Translations under genes and position numbers: made by a program | Shown here: positions 1-8,713 of the stretch, piece after piece | Layout of the letters: every line of letters starts with the position of its first letter | How positions within the stretch are numbered: the stretch's first letter is position 1 | Assembly (NCBI RefSeq): GCF_003259195.1 | Contig: NZ_QJPK01000002.1 | Location: 186,001 to 250,000 of the forward strand | Source: Paracoccus sediminilitoris | GTDB taxonomy: Bacteria; Pseudomonadota; Alphaproteobacteria; Rhodobacterales; Rhodobacteraceae | Direction: 5' to 3' | Length of the DNA: 64,000 nucleotides | Notes under the pieces: generated by a model | The model's database searches: none | Told to the model about the DNA's origin: nothing | What the model saw: the letters and a program-made list of their open reading frames with translations, nothing else

Positions 1-1362
1 ATCGTCCAGTTCGGTGGCCAGACGCCCCTGAAGCTGGCCAATGCGCTGGAGGCCGAGGGCATCCCGATCCTGGGCACGACCCCCGACGCCATCGACCTGG
101 CCGAGGACCGCGAACGGTTCCAGGATCTGCTGAACCGTCTGGACCTGCGCCAGCCCGTGAACGGCATCGCCAGCACAGACGAACAGGCGCTGGCCATCGC
201 CGCCGATATCGGCTTCCCGCTGGTGATCCGCCCCTCTTATGTTCTGGGCGGTCGTGGCATGGAAATCGTGCGCGACATGGATCACCTGCGCCGCTATATC
301 ACCGAGGCCGTGAAGGTGTCGGGCAAGAACCCGGTGTTGCTGGACAGCTATCTGACCGGCGCGATCGAGGTCGATGTGGACGCGTTGTCGGACGGTGAAA
401 ACGTCCATGTCGCGGGCATCATGGAGCATATCGAGGAAGCGGGCGTCCATTCCGGCGACAGCGCCTGTTCGCTGCCGCCCCACACGCTGACGCCCGAAAC
501 CATCGAGGAGATCAAGCGCCAGACCGTGGCCATGGCCCGCGCCCTGCACGTGGTCGGCCTGATGAACGTCCAGTTCGCGCTGAAGGACGGCGAGATCTTT
601 GTCCTTGAGGTCAACCCGCGCGCCAGCCGCACGGTGCCCTTCGTGGCCAAGGCCACCGACAGCGCCATCGCATCCATCGCGGCGCGCCTGATGGCGGGCG
701 AACCGATGTCGAATTTCCCCGAACGCGCGCCCTATCCTGCGGGGGTCGGCCCGGAAACCGATCTGCCCTTCGCCGACCCGCTGACCCTTGCCGATCCGAT
801 CACTCCGTGGTTCAGCGTCAAGGAGGCCGTGCTGCCCTTTGCGCGCTTCCCCGGCGTCGATACCCTGCTTGGCCCGGAGATGCGCTCCACCGGCGAGGTG
901 ATGGGCTGGGACCGCAACTTCGCCCGCGCTTTCCTCAAGGCGCAGATGGGGGCCGGCACGCATCTGCCGCATGAAGGCCGCGTCTTCGTTTCCGTCAAGG
1001 ACAGCGACAAGACTGATGCCCTGGCGGGTGCGGCGCGCGATCTGGTGGCGATGGGCTTCACGCTGATCGCCACATCGGGGACGGCCGATTTCCTGGCCGC
1101 CGCCGGCGTCGAGGCGCAGCGCGTCAACAAGGTCTATGAAGGCCGCCCGAACATCGTCGACCGGCTGAAGAACGGCGATGTCGCTATGGTTCTGAACACC
1201 ACCGAAGGCGTCCAGGCCATCGCCGACAGCCGTGAAATCCGGGCCGTCGCGCTGTACGACAAGATCCCGTATTTCACCACGGCCGCGGGCAGCATCGCCG
1301 CCGTCGCCGCGATCAAGTCGCGCGGCGAGGGTGAAGTGGGCGTGCGCAGCCTGCAGGCCTGA
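1..1362 (+). CDS. carB: Carbamoyl-phosphate synthase large subunit, 3' part (CarB)
   Basis: The reading frame is open from base 1, so this is the C-terminal ~453 residues of a protein of roughly 1,080-1,100 residues. CarB makes carbamoyl phosphate from bicarbonate, ATP and glutamine-derived ammonia for arginine and pyrimidine synthesis. Visible are part of the second ATP-grasp half ([13 protein letters not shown] near base 230; the [12 protein letters not shown] metal and phosphate loop near base 610) and the C-terminal MGS-like allosteric domain ([10 protein letters not shown] near base 985, [10 protein letters not shown] near base 1065). The internal ATG at 157 is not the start, because clear CarB homology ([13 protein letters not shown]) precedes it. 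A strong hairpin follows the stop codon. Identification is near certain. Confidence 0.97.
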   Translation: MVQFGGQTPLKLANALEAEGIPILGTTPDAIDLAEDRERFQDLLNRLDLRQPVNGIASTDEQALAIAADIGFPLVIRPSYVLGGRGMEIVRDMDHLRRYITEAVKVSGKNPVLLDSYLTGAIEVDVDALSDGENVHVAGIMEHIEEAGVHSGDSACSLPPHTLTPETIEEIKRQTVAMARALHVVGLMNVQFALKDGEIFVLEVNPRASRTVPFVAKATDSAIASIAARLMAGEPMSNFPERAPYPAGVGPETDLPFADPLTLADPITPWFSVKEAVLPFARFPGVDTLLGPEMRSTGEVMGWDRNFARAFLKAQMGAGTHLPHEGRVFVSVKDSDKTDALAGAARDLVAMGFTLIATSGTADFLAAAGVEAQRVNKVYEGRPNIVDRLKNGDVAMVLNTTEGVQAIADSREIRAVALYDKIPYFTTAAGSIAAVAAIKSRGEGEVGVRSLQA

Positions 1363-1372
1363 TCCGGCCATC

Positions 1373-1399
1373 ATCCCGGCCCCATGGCGGGGCCGGGAT
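1373..1399 (+). terminator. Hairpin terminator after carB
   Basis: Perfect 11-bp inverted repeat, ATCCCGGCCCC (1373-1383) and GGGGCCGGGAT (1389-1399), with a 5-base loop, 10 bases after the carB stop. A short T-rich stretch (ATTTGACCTTT) follows. The position and stem strength fit an intrinsic terminator, though the U-tract is weak. Confidence 0.7.
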
Positions 1400-1496
1400 T
1401 TGACCTTTGTCAGTCGACGCGCGGTCATGCTTCGCGAGGCGAGCGATATCTGTTAAGAACAACCCATGATTGCCGAAGGCGAAGCAAGGGGTTCCC

Positions 1497-2690
1497 ATGT
1501 CGCAAGCCACATCCGCCGAACGATATTTCCTTGAACTGGTCAATCGCGAAAGGGCCGGACACGGTCTGGACCCTGTCACGCTGGAAACGCATCTGAACGA
1601 TGCCTCTGATGCGCATAGCGCTTGGATGCTGCGGAATGACAGGTTTTCGCATGACGGGGCCTCGGGATCTTCGGCAACGGACCGCGTTCGCGCCGCCGAC
1701 TTTCCGCTGGAGGGCAGCTGGCGCGTGACCGAAAACCTGGCCTATATTTCGGTCGACGGCGACGATTCGCTGTTGGACGAGGTTGCGCAGTTGCATACCA
1801 ACCTGATGAACAGCTCCGGGCACCGCGCCAATATCCTTGACCCCAAGATCGATCATATCGGCATCGGCCTGCAGGTCGGCGAATTCAGCGGTTATCAGAT
1901 CCTGATGGCCACGCAGAATTTCGCCGCGACCGGGGGCGATGTGATCCTGGACCTGGCGCCGGGGGTCACGGTCAGCCAGATTGACCGCCCTTTCATGGGG
2001 GTCATGTCGCAGGCCACTTGGCTGGATGCGCATGGCCCTCTGCGGACGGGCCCGCAGGGGACCGGCGCGGATGATCGCATCATCAAGGGATCGGCCGACA
2101 ACACGCTGTCGGGCTATGGGGGTGACGACCTGATTGCGGGCGGCGCGGGCCGTGACGTGCTGCGCGGCGGGCAGGGCGATGACTTCATCATCGGCCAGAG
2201 CGGGCATGACCGGCTTGCCGGGCAGATGGGCAACGACGTCCTGGCCGGAGGCATCGGCTTTGACACGCTGGCCGGCGGGGCGGGCCGCGACCATCTGAAG
2301 GGAGAGGCGGGCAACGACCGCCTGATGGGGCAGATGGACAATGACCGCCTGCTGGGTGGCCATGGAAATGATACGCTGTATGGCGGGGCGGGGCGCGACG
2401 TGCTGATCGGCGGGGGCGGGGCCGACCTGCTTTGCGGTGGTGACGGCGCGGATCAGTTCATCTTTGCCGGCAACTTCGGGCGCGACGTGGTCACCGATTT
2501 CACCGCGGGTCAGGATCGCCTGATGATTGCCGATGGGCTGATCGATGGGTCGATGGCCGATTTTCTGGATGATCACGTGCAGCGGACCGATCGCGGCGTC
2601 CTGATCACGCTGTCCGACGGCAACCACATTCTGGTGCAGGGGTCCGACCTGTCGGTTCAGGACGTGGCCGACGACATCTTCCTGTTCTAG
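1497..2690 (+). CDS. CAP/SCP-domain protein with RTX calcium-binding repeats
   Basis: A 397-residue protein. Residues ~8-145 form a CAP (cysteine-rich secretory protein/PR-1) domain: FLELVNRERAG, the HSAWM...FSHDG block with candidate metal His residues, and HTNLMNSSGHRANIL. Residues ~198-325 hold about a dozen nonapeptide repeats of the GGxGxDxLx type, the Ca2+-binding beta-roll of RTX exoproteins, followed by a C-terminal FIFAGNFGRDVVTDF region typical of type I secretion substrates. There is no N-terminal signal peptide, consistent with ABC-exporter secretion. The ATG at 1497 was chosen because CAP homology starts just after it and GCAAGGGG lies upstream; an in-frame TTG exists at 1470. 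No exporter genes are adjacent. Substrate and function are unknown. The stop codon overlaps that of cobF. Confidence 0.85.
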   Translation: MSQATSAERYFLELVNRERAGHGLDPVTLETHLNDASDAHSAWMLRNDRFSHDGASGSSATDRVRAADFPLEGSWRVTENLAYISVDGDDSLLDEVAQLHTNLMNSSGHRANILDPKIDHIGIGLQVGEFSGYQILMATQNFAATGGDVILDLAPGVTVSQIDRPFMGVMSQATWLDAHGPLRTGPQGTGADDRIIKGSADNTLSGYGGDDLIAGGAGRDVLRGGQGDDFIIGQSGHDRLAGQMGNDVLAGGIGFDTLAGGAGRDHLKGEAGNDRLMGQMDNDRLLGGHGNDTLYGGAGRDVLIGGGGADLLCGGDGADQFIFAGNFGRDVVTDFTAGQDRLMIADGLIDGSMADFLDDHVQRTDRGVLITLSDGNHILVQGSDLSVQDVADDIFLF

Positions 2691-3424
2691 CCGCGCGCCA
2701 GCAGATAGCAGTCCATGATCCAGCCATGCGCCGCCCTCGCCGCGCGGCGCGTGGCGATGATGCGGGGGCCGGCCTGCGCCACCGTGCCGCTGTCTAGGAT
2801 CTGTTGAGCCATGCCCAGAAAGGCCCCCCACCAGATGCGCGTGTCGCCCGGCAGCGCGCTGAAGGCGCATTGCCCGTCCAGCATGACGACCAGCCGGTCC
2901 GCGCCTTGGGGCCAGCCATGATCGCGCAGCATCCGCCCCGTAGTGATCTGCACGGGGGCGCCCAGATCGTTCAGCGGGATTGCGTGCGCCGCGCACAGCG
3001 CCTGGATGGCGGTGATGCCGGGAATGACCGTGACGGCCAGATCCAGCCGCGTCGCGATCCGAAGGCTGCTGTCATAAAGCGACGGGTCCCCCCAGACCAG
3101 CAGGGCGACGCGGCCCCCCTGCGGCAGGTGGCGGTCGATCTGGGCCCGCCAAGCATCCGCAATGGCATCGTGCCAGCGATCGACGCCGTCCAGGTAATCG
3201 GGATCGGCGACATCCCGGCGCGGCAGGTCGAATTCGGCCAGCCGCAGGGGCGCATCCGTCAGGTGCCGATCCAGCATGGCCCGCCGGATGCCCGCCAGAT
3301 CGGCTTTGTCGTCCCCCTTCAGCGGGATCAGCACCAGGTCCGCCTGCCGCATGGCCGCGATGGCCTGCAGGGTCAGGTGGTCGGGGTTGCCCGTGCCGAT
3401 CCCGATCAGGGTCAGGTCGATCAT
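2687..3424 (-). CDS. cobF: Precorrin-6A synthase (deacetylating), CobF
   Basis: 245 residues of the tetrapyrrole methyltransferase fold. CobF methylates C-1 of precorrin-5 and releases the acetyl group (as acetate) to give precorrin-6A in the aerobic B12 pathway. Visible motifs are the N-terminal SAM/substrate loop GIGTGNPDHLT, the GDPSLYDSS segment and VIPGITAIQALC, all usual for this family. The ATG at 3424 starts MIDLTLIGIGTGNP and overlaps the stop of the CbiM-like gene (ATGA), so the two are translationally coupled and share the upstream cobalamin riboswitch. Longer in-frame starts would run back through the permease gene and are rejected. CobF sits apart from the other methyltransferases. 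Confidence 0.93.
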   Translation of the reverse strand: MIDLTLIGIGTGNPDHLTLQAIAAMRQADLVLIPLKGDDKADLAGIRRAMLDRHLTDAPLRLAEFDLPRRDVADPDYLDGVDRWHDAIADAWRAQIDRHLPQGGRVALLVWGDPSLYDSSLRIATRLDLAVTVIPGITAIQALCAAHAIPLNDLGAPVQITTGRMLRDHGWPQGADRLVVMLDGQCAFSALPGDTRIWWGAFLGMAQQILDSGTVAQAGPRIIATRRAARAAHGWIMDCYLLARG

Positions 3425-4086
3425 GCGAAAAGGCGCGGCGTGACCAGCTCGCTGCCGCGAAGCCCGCGCAGGGATTTCGCGCCTGCCAGCACGGCCAGAT
3501 CGACCAGCGGCTCCAGCGCGATGACCAACATGTAGGCCGCGCCGAAGCTGGCGACCCCGGACCATGCGCCGATCCCCTGTCCATAGAAGGCCCAGAACGC
3601 GACCCAGGCCACGACGCCGCCTTGGAAGGCGGTCGACAGCGCCAGCGCCTGCCCATAGGTCAGGTCGACATAGGCGGTCCGGGGCGCGATGATCCGCCCG
3701 GCCAGCGCCGAGACCGCGAATAGCGGCACCAGCAGCGTGGTGACGTTCATCCCGTATTGCGGCAGATCGGCGGGCGCGAAGAACAGCCCCTGCGCCAGCA
3801 GCCCGAGCGCCAGCCCGATGGCCGCAGGCGCCGCGCCGAACAGCAGGAACAGGGTGGACCCCATGATCAGGTGCACCTCGGACACGCCGACGGGCGCGGT
3901 GGGCAGGACCTGAAAGAAGACGAAGGTGGCGATGGTGGCCAGCAGGCCGCGCCCGGCCAGCGATGCGATCCCGCGTTCGCGCAGCGCGGTGGTGGCGATC
4001 TTCAGCGTGTAAAGGCCGGCCGTGGCCGCGGTGGCATAGCCCAAGATCAGCTTGGCGCCGGTCACGACGCCATGTTCGATATGCAT
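3421..4086 (-). CDS. cbiM: CbiM-like cobalt ECF transporter permease (solitary S component)
   Basis: A 221-residue, very hydrophobic protein with about six membrane segments. The N-terminus MHIEHG matches the MHIxxG signature of CbiM/NikM proteins, where the amino terminus and His2 take part in metal binding; this also fixes the start. A second conserved histidine lies in GVSEVHLIMGSTLFLL. The family imports Co2+ or Ni2+ as the substrate-specific part of an energy-coupling-factor ABC transporter. No CbiN, CbiQ or CbiO partner is encoded nearby, which is unusual. It follows a cobalamin riboswitch and overlaps cobF, so cobalt uptake for B12 synthesis is the likely role. The SD sequence AGGAG lies at 4094-4098. 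Confidence 0.85.
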   Translation of the reverse strand: MHIEHGVVTGAKLILGYATAATAGLYTLKIATTALRERGIASLAGRGLLATIATFVFFQVLPTAPVGVSEVHLIMGSTLFLLFGAAPAAIGLALGLLAQGLFFAPADLPQYGMNVTTLLVPLFAVSALAGRIIAPRTAYVDLTYGQALALSTAFQGGVVAWVAFWAFYGQGIGAWSGVASFGAAYMLVIALEPLVDLAVLAGAKSLRGLRGSELVTPRLFA

Positions 4087-4130
4087 GTCCAGTCTCCTGT
4101 AGCCGTCATCCCCGACGGCGGGAAAATTGT

Positions 4131-4335
4131 CTGCATGGCCGGTTTCCTGGCTTGCGGGTCAGGGCGTGGCGTCTGCCTTCCCAGGCCCGTGGGGCCCAGT
4201 GGCGTCGGTGACGCACGCTCTCCGCATACAGTCGCGGGGGCGGCTGAGGCTTCGGGTGCCGCGATTGGGTCCACCCTTCCCCATTCCCGATGAAGCCCGA
4301 CGCTTGAGCGTCCTGATGGGCACCATCCAGGCGAT
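4131..4335 (-). promoter_or_regulatory. Cobalamin riboswitch upstream of cbiM-cobF
   Basis: On the minus strand the region carries the landmarks of a B12-sensing aptamer: GATGGTGCCC at the 5' side, ATCGGGAATGGGG, CCCCCGCGACTGTATGCGGAGAGCG, the GCCACTG box, GGGAAGG, and the B12 box AAGCCAGGAAACCGGCC (4137-4153). A 6-bp hairpin GCCGTC/GACGGC (4102-4119) lies between the aptamer and the AGGAG ribosome site of the CbiM-like gene, so control of translation initiation is plausible. Binding of adenosylcobalamin would be expected to lower cbiM-cobF expression. Confidence 0.93.
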
Positions 4336-4337
4336 CA

Positions 4338-4366
4338 GATAGACGTGATCGGACCGCGCGCGTCAA
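4338..4366 (-). promoter_or_regulatory. Putative promoter of the cbiM-cobF riboswitch transcript
   Basis: On the minus strand TTGACG (4366-4361) is followed after 17 bases by TCTATC (4343-4338), a sigma70-like arrangement ending just at the 5' side of the aptamer. The -35 box contains the cobB stop codon (TGA at 4365-4363), so the promoter is fitted into the 3' end of cobB. The -10 box is a weak match. Confidence 0.5.
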
Positions 4367-5688
4367 GTCGCGGCCGGTGCGATCATGTGAAAGAAGGTGC
4401 CGGTGACCTGCCCGCCCCGGGTCGCGCGCCATGATCCGGTTTCGGGTACTGCCGCGCCATTGGCATCGGTGACGCGGGCCAGGGGCGCATCGGGCTGATC
4501 GGTGATCGAGGCATAGTGGAATTCATGGCCGCGCAGCGCGCCTTGACCAACCCCCGGCAGGGGCGCGACCAGGTCGGCTCGGCGGTATCCCAGATGCATC
4601 CGGCGCTTGTGATAGCTGGTCTCGAGCCCCAGCAGGCCCAGCATCCGGTGGCGTTCGCCCGTCGCATCGACCAGCCCCGCCCCAAGCGCCATGTATCCGC
4701 CGCATTCGCCATGCACGGGCCGGGTCGCGGCAAAGCGGTGCATGGCGCTGCGGAAGGTGTCGGCGGCTGCCAGTTTCGGCGCATGCAGTTCGGGATAACC
4801 GCCCGGCAGCCAGCAGCAATCGGCGCTGTCATCGGGGGCTTCATCGGCCAGCGGCGAAAACGGCAGGATGGTCGCGCCCGCCTTGCGCCACGCCTGCAGA
4901 ACATGGGGATAGGTAAAGCTGAAGGCCGCATCGCGGGCCAGCGCGATGCGGCCCCCCGGCGGGACAATCGGCAGGGGCGCGTCGGCATCCGGCAGGGCGC
5001 GGCTGGCGGCAGCGGCGACGATGGCGTCCAGATCGCAATGCGCGCCGACGAAATCCCCCGCGTGGTCAAGGATCGCCTGCAGTTCGGGGGTTTCCTCGGC
5101 CTGAACCAAGCCAAGGTGGCGTTCGGGCAGGGTGATGTTGCCTTGACGGGGCAAGGCACCCAAGACGGTGATGCCCGCCTCGGCCATGCCTTCGCGGATC
5201 AGGGTGTCGTGGCGCGGGGAAGCGACGCGGTTCAGCACAACCCCCGCGAAGGGCAGATCGGGCCGCAGGGTCGCGAAACCCCGCGCGACCGCCGCTGCCG
5301 ATTGCGCCTGCCCCGAGACGTCAAGGATCAGCACGACGGGCCAGCCCATCATCTGCGCCACCTCGGCGCTGGATCCGATGCCGGTTTCCCCCGGCGTCGC
5401 GACCCCGTCGAACAGCCCCATGGAGCCTTCGGCCAGGATCAGGTCGGCATCCGGCTGGCCCGTCACATGGCTGATGATCCGCCCCGGCTGCATCGCCCAG
5501 GCATCCAGGTTGAACGACGCCCGCCCCGAGGCCGTCGCATGAAACGCCGGGTCGATATAATCGGGCCCCGACTTGAAGGGCTGTACCGCCATGCCCCGCC
5601 GCCGCAGCGCGCTCAGCAGGCCCAGCATCAGCATCGTCTTGCCGGTCCCCGAGGCGGGGGCCGAGATCATCAGTCCGGGTATGCTCAT
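4363..5688 (-). CDS. cobB: Hydrogenobyrinate/cobyrinate a,c-diamide synthase, CobB
   Basis: 441 residues. The enzyme amidates the a- and c-acetate side chains of hydrogenobyrinate using glutamine and ATP. The N-terminal half has the dethiobiotin-synthase-like nucleotide fold with a P-loop at residues ~11-17 (ASGTGKT) and [10 protein letters not shown]. The C-terminal half is a class I glutamine amidotransferase-like domain with [13 protein letters not shown], which contains the nucleophilic cysteine, and a late GHEFHY histidine motif. The ATG at 5688 overlaps the cobM stop (ATGA). It is the last gene of the cobL-cobE-cobM-cobB run, and the next minus-strand unit starts with its own promoter inside this gene's stop codon. 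Confidence 0.95.
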   Translation of the reverse strand: MSIPGLMISAPASGTGKTMLMLGLLSALRRRGMAVQPFKSGPDYIDPAFHATASGRASFNLDAWAMQPGRIISHVTGQPDADLILAEGSMGLFDGVATPGETGIGSSAEVAQMMGWPVVLILDVSGQAQSAAAVARGFATLRPDLPFAGVVLNRVASPRHDTLIREGMAEAGITVLGALPRQGNITLPERHLGLVQAEETPELQAILDHAGDFVGAHCDLDAIVAAAASRALPDADAPLPIVPPGGRIALARDAAFSFTYPHVLQAWRKAGATILPFSPLADEAPDDSADCCWLPGGYPELHAPKLAAADTFRSAMHRFAATRPVHGECGGYMALGAGLVDATGERHRMLGLLGLETSYHKRRMHLGYRRADLVAPLPGVGQGALRGHEFHYASITDQPDAPLARVTDANGAAVPETGSWRATRGGQVTGTFFHMIAPAAT

Positions 5689-6458
5689 TCGGGGAACCTC
5701 GGGTCTGGACCGACGGGGCGGTATCGGCGGTCGTAATCGGCGGCGTAAAGGCGGCTGTCGTCAAAGCCGTCCCCGGCAAGGGCGGGGCCGACCAGAATCA
5801 GCGCGGTCCGGTCGATGCCTTGGGCGGCCACCGCGATGCTAGACAAGGTCGACCTGATTACCCGCTGGTCGGGCCAGCTGGCCCGCCAGACGACGGCCAC
5901 GGGGCAATCGGGGCCGTAATGCGGGGTCAGATCGGCCACGACCCGGTCCAGCGCATGGATCGACAGGTGGATCGCCAGCGTCGCGCCGGTGGCCGCGAAG
6001 GCGATCAGGCTTTCACCCGCAGGCATGGTCGATGCCCGCCCCGGCGTGCGGGTCAGCACCACCGATTGCGCCAGTCCCGGCAAGGTCAGCTCGGCTTCCA
6101 GCGCGGCGGCGGCGGCGGCGAAGGAGGGCACCCCCGGGACGACCTGCACGGGAATGTCCAGCGCCCGCAGGCGGCGCAGCTGTTCGCCCATCGCCGACCA
6201 GACCGACAGATCGCCCGAATGCAGCCGCGCCACGGCCTGTCCAGCGGCATGGGCCGCCTGCATTTCGTCGATGATCTGATCAAGGCTGAGGGAAGCGGTG
6301 TTCACGATCCGCGCGCCGGGCGGGCAATGGGTCAGCAGGGCGGGGGGCACCAGGCTGCCTGCGTAAAGGCAGACGGGGCAGGCAGCGATCAGGTCGCGCC
6401 CGCGCAGGGTGATCAGATCGGCCGCGCCGGGGCCTGCGCCGATGAAATGGATGGTCAT
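5685..6458 (-). CDS. cobM: Precorrin-4 C11-methyltransferase, CobM
   Basis: 257 residues. It transfers a methyl group from SAM to C-11 of precorrin-4 to give precorrin-5. The N-terminus [20 protein letters not shown] is the classic cobalamin methyltransferase signature; [22 protein letters not shown] and [13 protein letters not shown] follow in the expected order and are characteristic of the CobM/CbiF subgroup. The start overlaps the cobE stop (ATGA) and the stop overlaps the cobB start, so translation is coupled along the operon. Confidence 0.95.
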   Translation of the reverse strand: MTIHFIGAGPGAADLITLRGRDLIAACPVCLYAGSLVPPALLTHCPPGARIVNTASLSLDQIIDEMQAAHAAGQAVARLHSGDLSVWSAMGEQLRRLRALDIPVQVVPGVPSFAAAAAALEAELTLPGLAQSVVLTRTPGRASTMPAGESLIAFAATGATLAIHLSIHALDRVVADLTPHYGPDCPVAVVWRASWPDQRVIRSTLSSIAVAAQGIDRTALILVGPALAGDGFDDSRLYAADYDRRYRPVGPDPRFPE

Positions 6459-6784
6459 GGAACCTCTGCGATGGCGATGGTGATGCGGCCGCAGGCCGAG
6501 ATGATACGCGGGCCGGTCAGCCGCCCGGCGGGACCTGCGGCGGCCAGGGCTGCGGCCTCGGCCACCGATCCGGTGGCATGAAGGGCCTGGATGCGAGGGG
6601 ATCGGGTCGGGGTGTCGACGCCCGCGACCGACACGATGCGCAGGGGCAGACCCAAACGGTCGGCCAGTGGGCGCAGCAGCGCGGCACGCTCGGGGATGGT
6701 GGCCAGCACATCCGCATTACCGACCGCATGGGCCAGCGCCTCCAGCGGCGTGTCGGCGCGGCAGCCGATGCCCACGACCCTCAT
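6455..6784 (-). CDS. cobE: Cobalamin biosynthesis protein CobE (CbiG C-terminal-like)
   Basis: A 109-residue protein resembling the C-terminal domain of Cbi[14 protein letters not shown] at the start, [20 protein letters not shown] in the middle and a [10 protein letters not shown] end. CobE is required for cobalamin synthesis in the aerobic pathway in other bacteria, but its exact step is not clearly defined. The ATG at 6784 overlaps the cobL stop (ATGA); an upstream in-frame ATG at 6799 would add MGGDG and is less likely because it lies inside cobL. It is linked to cobL and cobM by 4-base overlaps. Confidence 0.88.
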   Translation of the reverse strand: MRVVGIGCRADTPLEALAHAVGNADVLATIPERAALLRPLADRLGLPLRIVSVAGVDTPTRSPRIQALHATGSVAEAAALAAAGPAGRLTGPRIISACGRITIAIAEVP

Positions 6785-7971
6785 GCCGTCACCGCCCATT
6801 GCACGACGGGGCGCGCGAGTTGCCAGCCGCGCATGCCTCCCAAGGGGGCGGCGCGGGCAATCTCGATGCGCGTCAGATCGCCCCCGTGGCGGGCCGACAG
6901 GGCCGAAAGCAGGCTTTCGGTCTCAAGCGTGACCCCGTTCGCGACCAACCGCGCGCCGGTCGGAAGCATCGGCCAAAGCGCGTCGAACAGCGCCGCCGAT
7001 CCGCCGCCACCGACGAAGACCGCGTCGGGTTCCGGCAGGTCCGACAGGGCCTGCGGTGCGTGCCCCTGGACCGGCGTGACCAGATGGCCGACGCCGAAAT
7101 CGTCGATATTGGCGCGGATCAGCGAAATCCGGTCGTCGCGCGGTTCGATGCAGATGGCGCGCCCCCCCGCCAGCGCCCATTCGACCGAGATCGCCCCCGA
7201 ACCGCCGCCCACATCCCACAGCAGCGCGCCGGGGCGCGGGCCAAGGGCGGCCAGAGTCATGGCGCGGATGGGGAATTTGGTGATCTGGCCTGAATGGGTG
7301 AAACCATCATCGGGGCGACCGGGGACGGTGCCGATCCCCGTGCCGCGCGGCAGGTCAGCGCCGTCGATGGCAATGGCCACGGGGGCAGCGATGTCGTCAG
7401 GTTGGATGTCACCTGCGTGGGTCCGGCGGATGCGTTCGGCGGGGCCGCCAAGACGCTCAAGCACCGTCAGTCGCGCGGAACCGGCGCCTTGGCCACGCAG
7501 CCATTCCGCCAGCGTGGCCACCGCCGCCCCGTCGCGCAGGGTGGCGATGATGCGGCAGCCGCGTGCCAGATGCGGGCGCAGCCGCGTGAAGGGCGCCGCG
7601 TGCAGGCCAAGCGTCACCACGTCCTCGGCCCGCCAGCCAAGGCGTGCGCAGGCCAGCGCGACAACGCCCGCAATGGGGATCGCGACCCATTCATCGGGCG
7701 CAAGATGCGCGGCCAGCGTACCGCCCGCCCCATGCCAGAAGGGATCGCCCGAGGTCAGCACCACCACCCGCCGCCCCCTTGCGGCCAGAACAGGCGCGAT
7801 GTCGAAGGGCACCGGCCAGGGGCGCCCCTTGTCCGCGACCCTGGCCAGCGCCAGGTGGCGCGGCCCGCCAAAGACCAGATCGGCGGTGGCCAGAGCCTCT
7901 CGGCTTGCATCGGGCAGGCCGGGCAGGCCATCTTCGGTCAGACCGATGATCGTCAGCCAAGGCTTATCCAT
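6781..7971 (-). CDS. cobL: Precorrin-6Y C5,15-methyltransferase (decarboxylating), CobL
   Basis: 396 residues, a fusion of two methyltransferase modules. The N-terminal ~195 residues (WLTIIGLTEDGLPGL, VVLTSGDPFWHG) are the CbiE-like tetrapyrrole methylase; the C-terminal part (LLWDVGGGSGAISVEWA, IEPRDDR, FVGGGGSA) is a CbiT-like Rossmann methyltransferase. Together they methylate C-5 and C-15 and decarboxylate the acetate at C-12. The ATG at 7971 overlaps head-on with the cobK ATG on the other strand in one CATG, so each gene's ribosome site lies within the other's first codons. The stop overlaps the cobE start. Confidence 0.95.
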   Translation of the reverse strand: MDKPWLTIIGLTEDGLPGLPDASREALATADLVFGGPRHLALARVADKGRPWPVPFDIAPVLAARGRRVVVLTSGDPFWHGAGGTLAAHLAPDEWVAIPIAGVVALACARLGWRAEDVVTLGLHAAPFTRLRPHLARGCRIIATLRDGAAVATLAEWLRGQGAGSARLTVLERLGGPAERIRRTHAGDIQPDDIAAPVAIAIDGADLPRGTGIGTVPGRPDDGFTHSGQITKFPIRAMTLAALGPRPGALLWDVGGGSGAISVEWALAGGRAICIEPRDDRISLIRANIDDFGVGHLVTPVQGHAPQALSDLPEPDAVFVGGGGSAALFDALWPMLPTGARLVANGVTLETESLLSALSARHGGDLTRIEIARAAPLGGMRGWQLARPVVQWAVTA

Positions 7972-8713
7972 GACACGCATCCTGCTGCTGGGCGGCACAT
8001 CCGAGGCCAGCGCCATGGCGCGACTGCTGGCACAGGCGGGCATCGAGGCGCAGTTTTCCTATGCCGGACGCACGGCGGCCCCCGTGGCGCAGCCCTTGCC
8101 GACCCGGATCGGCGGTTTTGGCGGCCCCGAGGGCCTGGCGCGGCACCTGCGGGAGGGCGGCTTTACCCATTTGATTGACGCGACCCATCCCTTCGCCGCG
8201 CAGATCAGCACCAATGCGGTCCACGCGGCCGATATTTCGGGCGTCCCCCTGCTGGTGCTGCAGCGACCGGAATGGCGGGCGGGGGCTGGCGACGATTGGT
8301 GCCATGTCCGCGATGTCGAACAGGCAGCACAGGCGCTGCCGCGACAGCGGGCGAGCGTGTTCCTGGCCATCGGCAAGCAGAACCTTGCGGCTTTCGCGGG
8401 TCTGCCGCACAGGTTCCTGCTGCGGCTGGTGGACGAACCGACGGCGCTGCCATTGCCCGATGCGCAGGTGGTGGTCGCGCGCGGACCCTTCACGGCTCAG
8501 GGTGACACGCGCCTGATGCGCGACCACGCCATCACGCATCTGGTCGCCAAGAACGCGGGCGGATCGGGGGCCGAGGCCAAGCTGACCGCCGCGCGTGAGC
8601 TGGGCCTGCGGGTGATCATGATCGACCGCCCCGCCATGCCCGAAAGGCAAGTGGTCGACAGCGCCGAACTGGCGATGGCTTGGCTGCATCAGACGGCCCC
8701 GCGCGGGGTATAG
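7970..8713 (+). CDS. cobK: Precorrin-6A reductase, CobK
   Basis: 247 residues. It reduces the C18-C19 bond of precorrin-6A using NADPH. The N-terminal ILLLGGTSEASAMARLLA is a typical nucleotide-binding start for CobK, followed by SYAGRT, LIDATHPFAAQIS, FLAIGKQNLAAF and THLVAKNAGGSGAEAKL, all family motifs. It is the only gene in this part of the cluster on the plus strand, wedged between cobJ and cobL: its start codon overlaps the cobL start and its last 25 bases overlap the 3' end of cobJ. Transcription of cobJ into cobL would be antisense to the whole gene. Confidence 0.95.
   Translation: MTRILLLGGTSEASAMARLLAQAGIEAQFSYAGRTAAPVAQPLPTRIGGFGGPEGLARHLREGGFTHLIDATHPFAAQISTNAVHAADISGVPLLVLQRPEWRAGAGDDWCHVRDVEQAAQALPRQRASVFLAIGKQNLAAFAGLPHRFLLRLVDEPTALPLPDAQVVVARGPFTAQGDTRLMRDHAITHLVAKNAGGSGAEAKLTAARELGLRVIMIDRPAMPERQVVDSAELAMAWLHQTAPRGV

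Noticed and set aside
1470..1496. Alternative TTG start for the CAP-RTX gene
   Set aside because: The added residues MPKAKQGVP overlap the ribosome site GCAAGGGG that serves the ATG at 1497.
4516..5736. 406-codon plus-strand frame opposite cobB
   Set aside because: Rich in Gln/Arg/Gly with no domain; cobB on the other strand has complete motifs.
6578..7969. Long N-terminal extension of cobK on the plus strand
   Set aside because: The frame is open but antisense to cobL; CobK homology begins exactly at the ATG at 7970.
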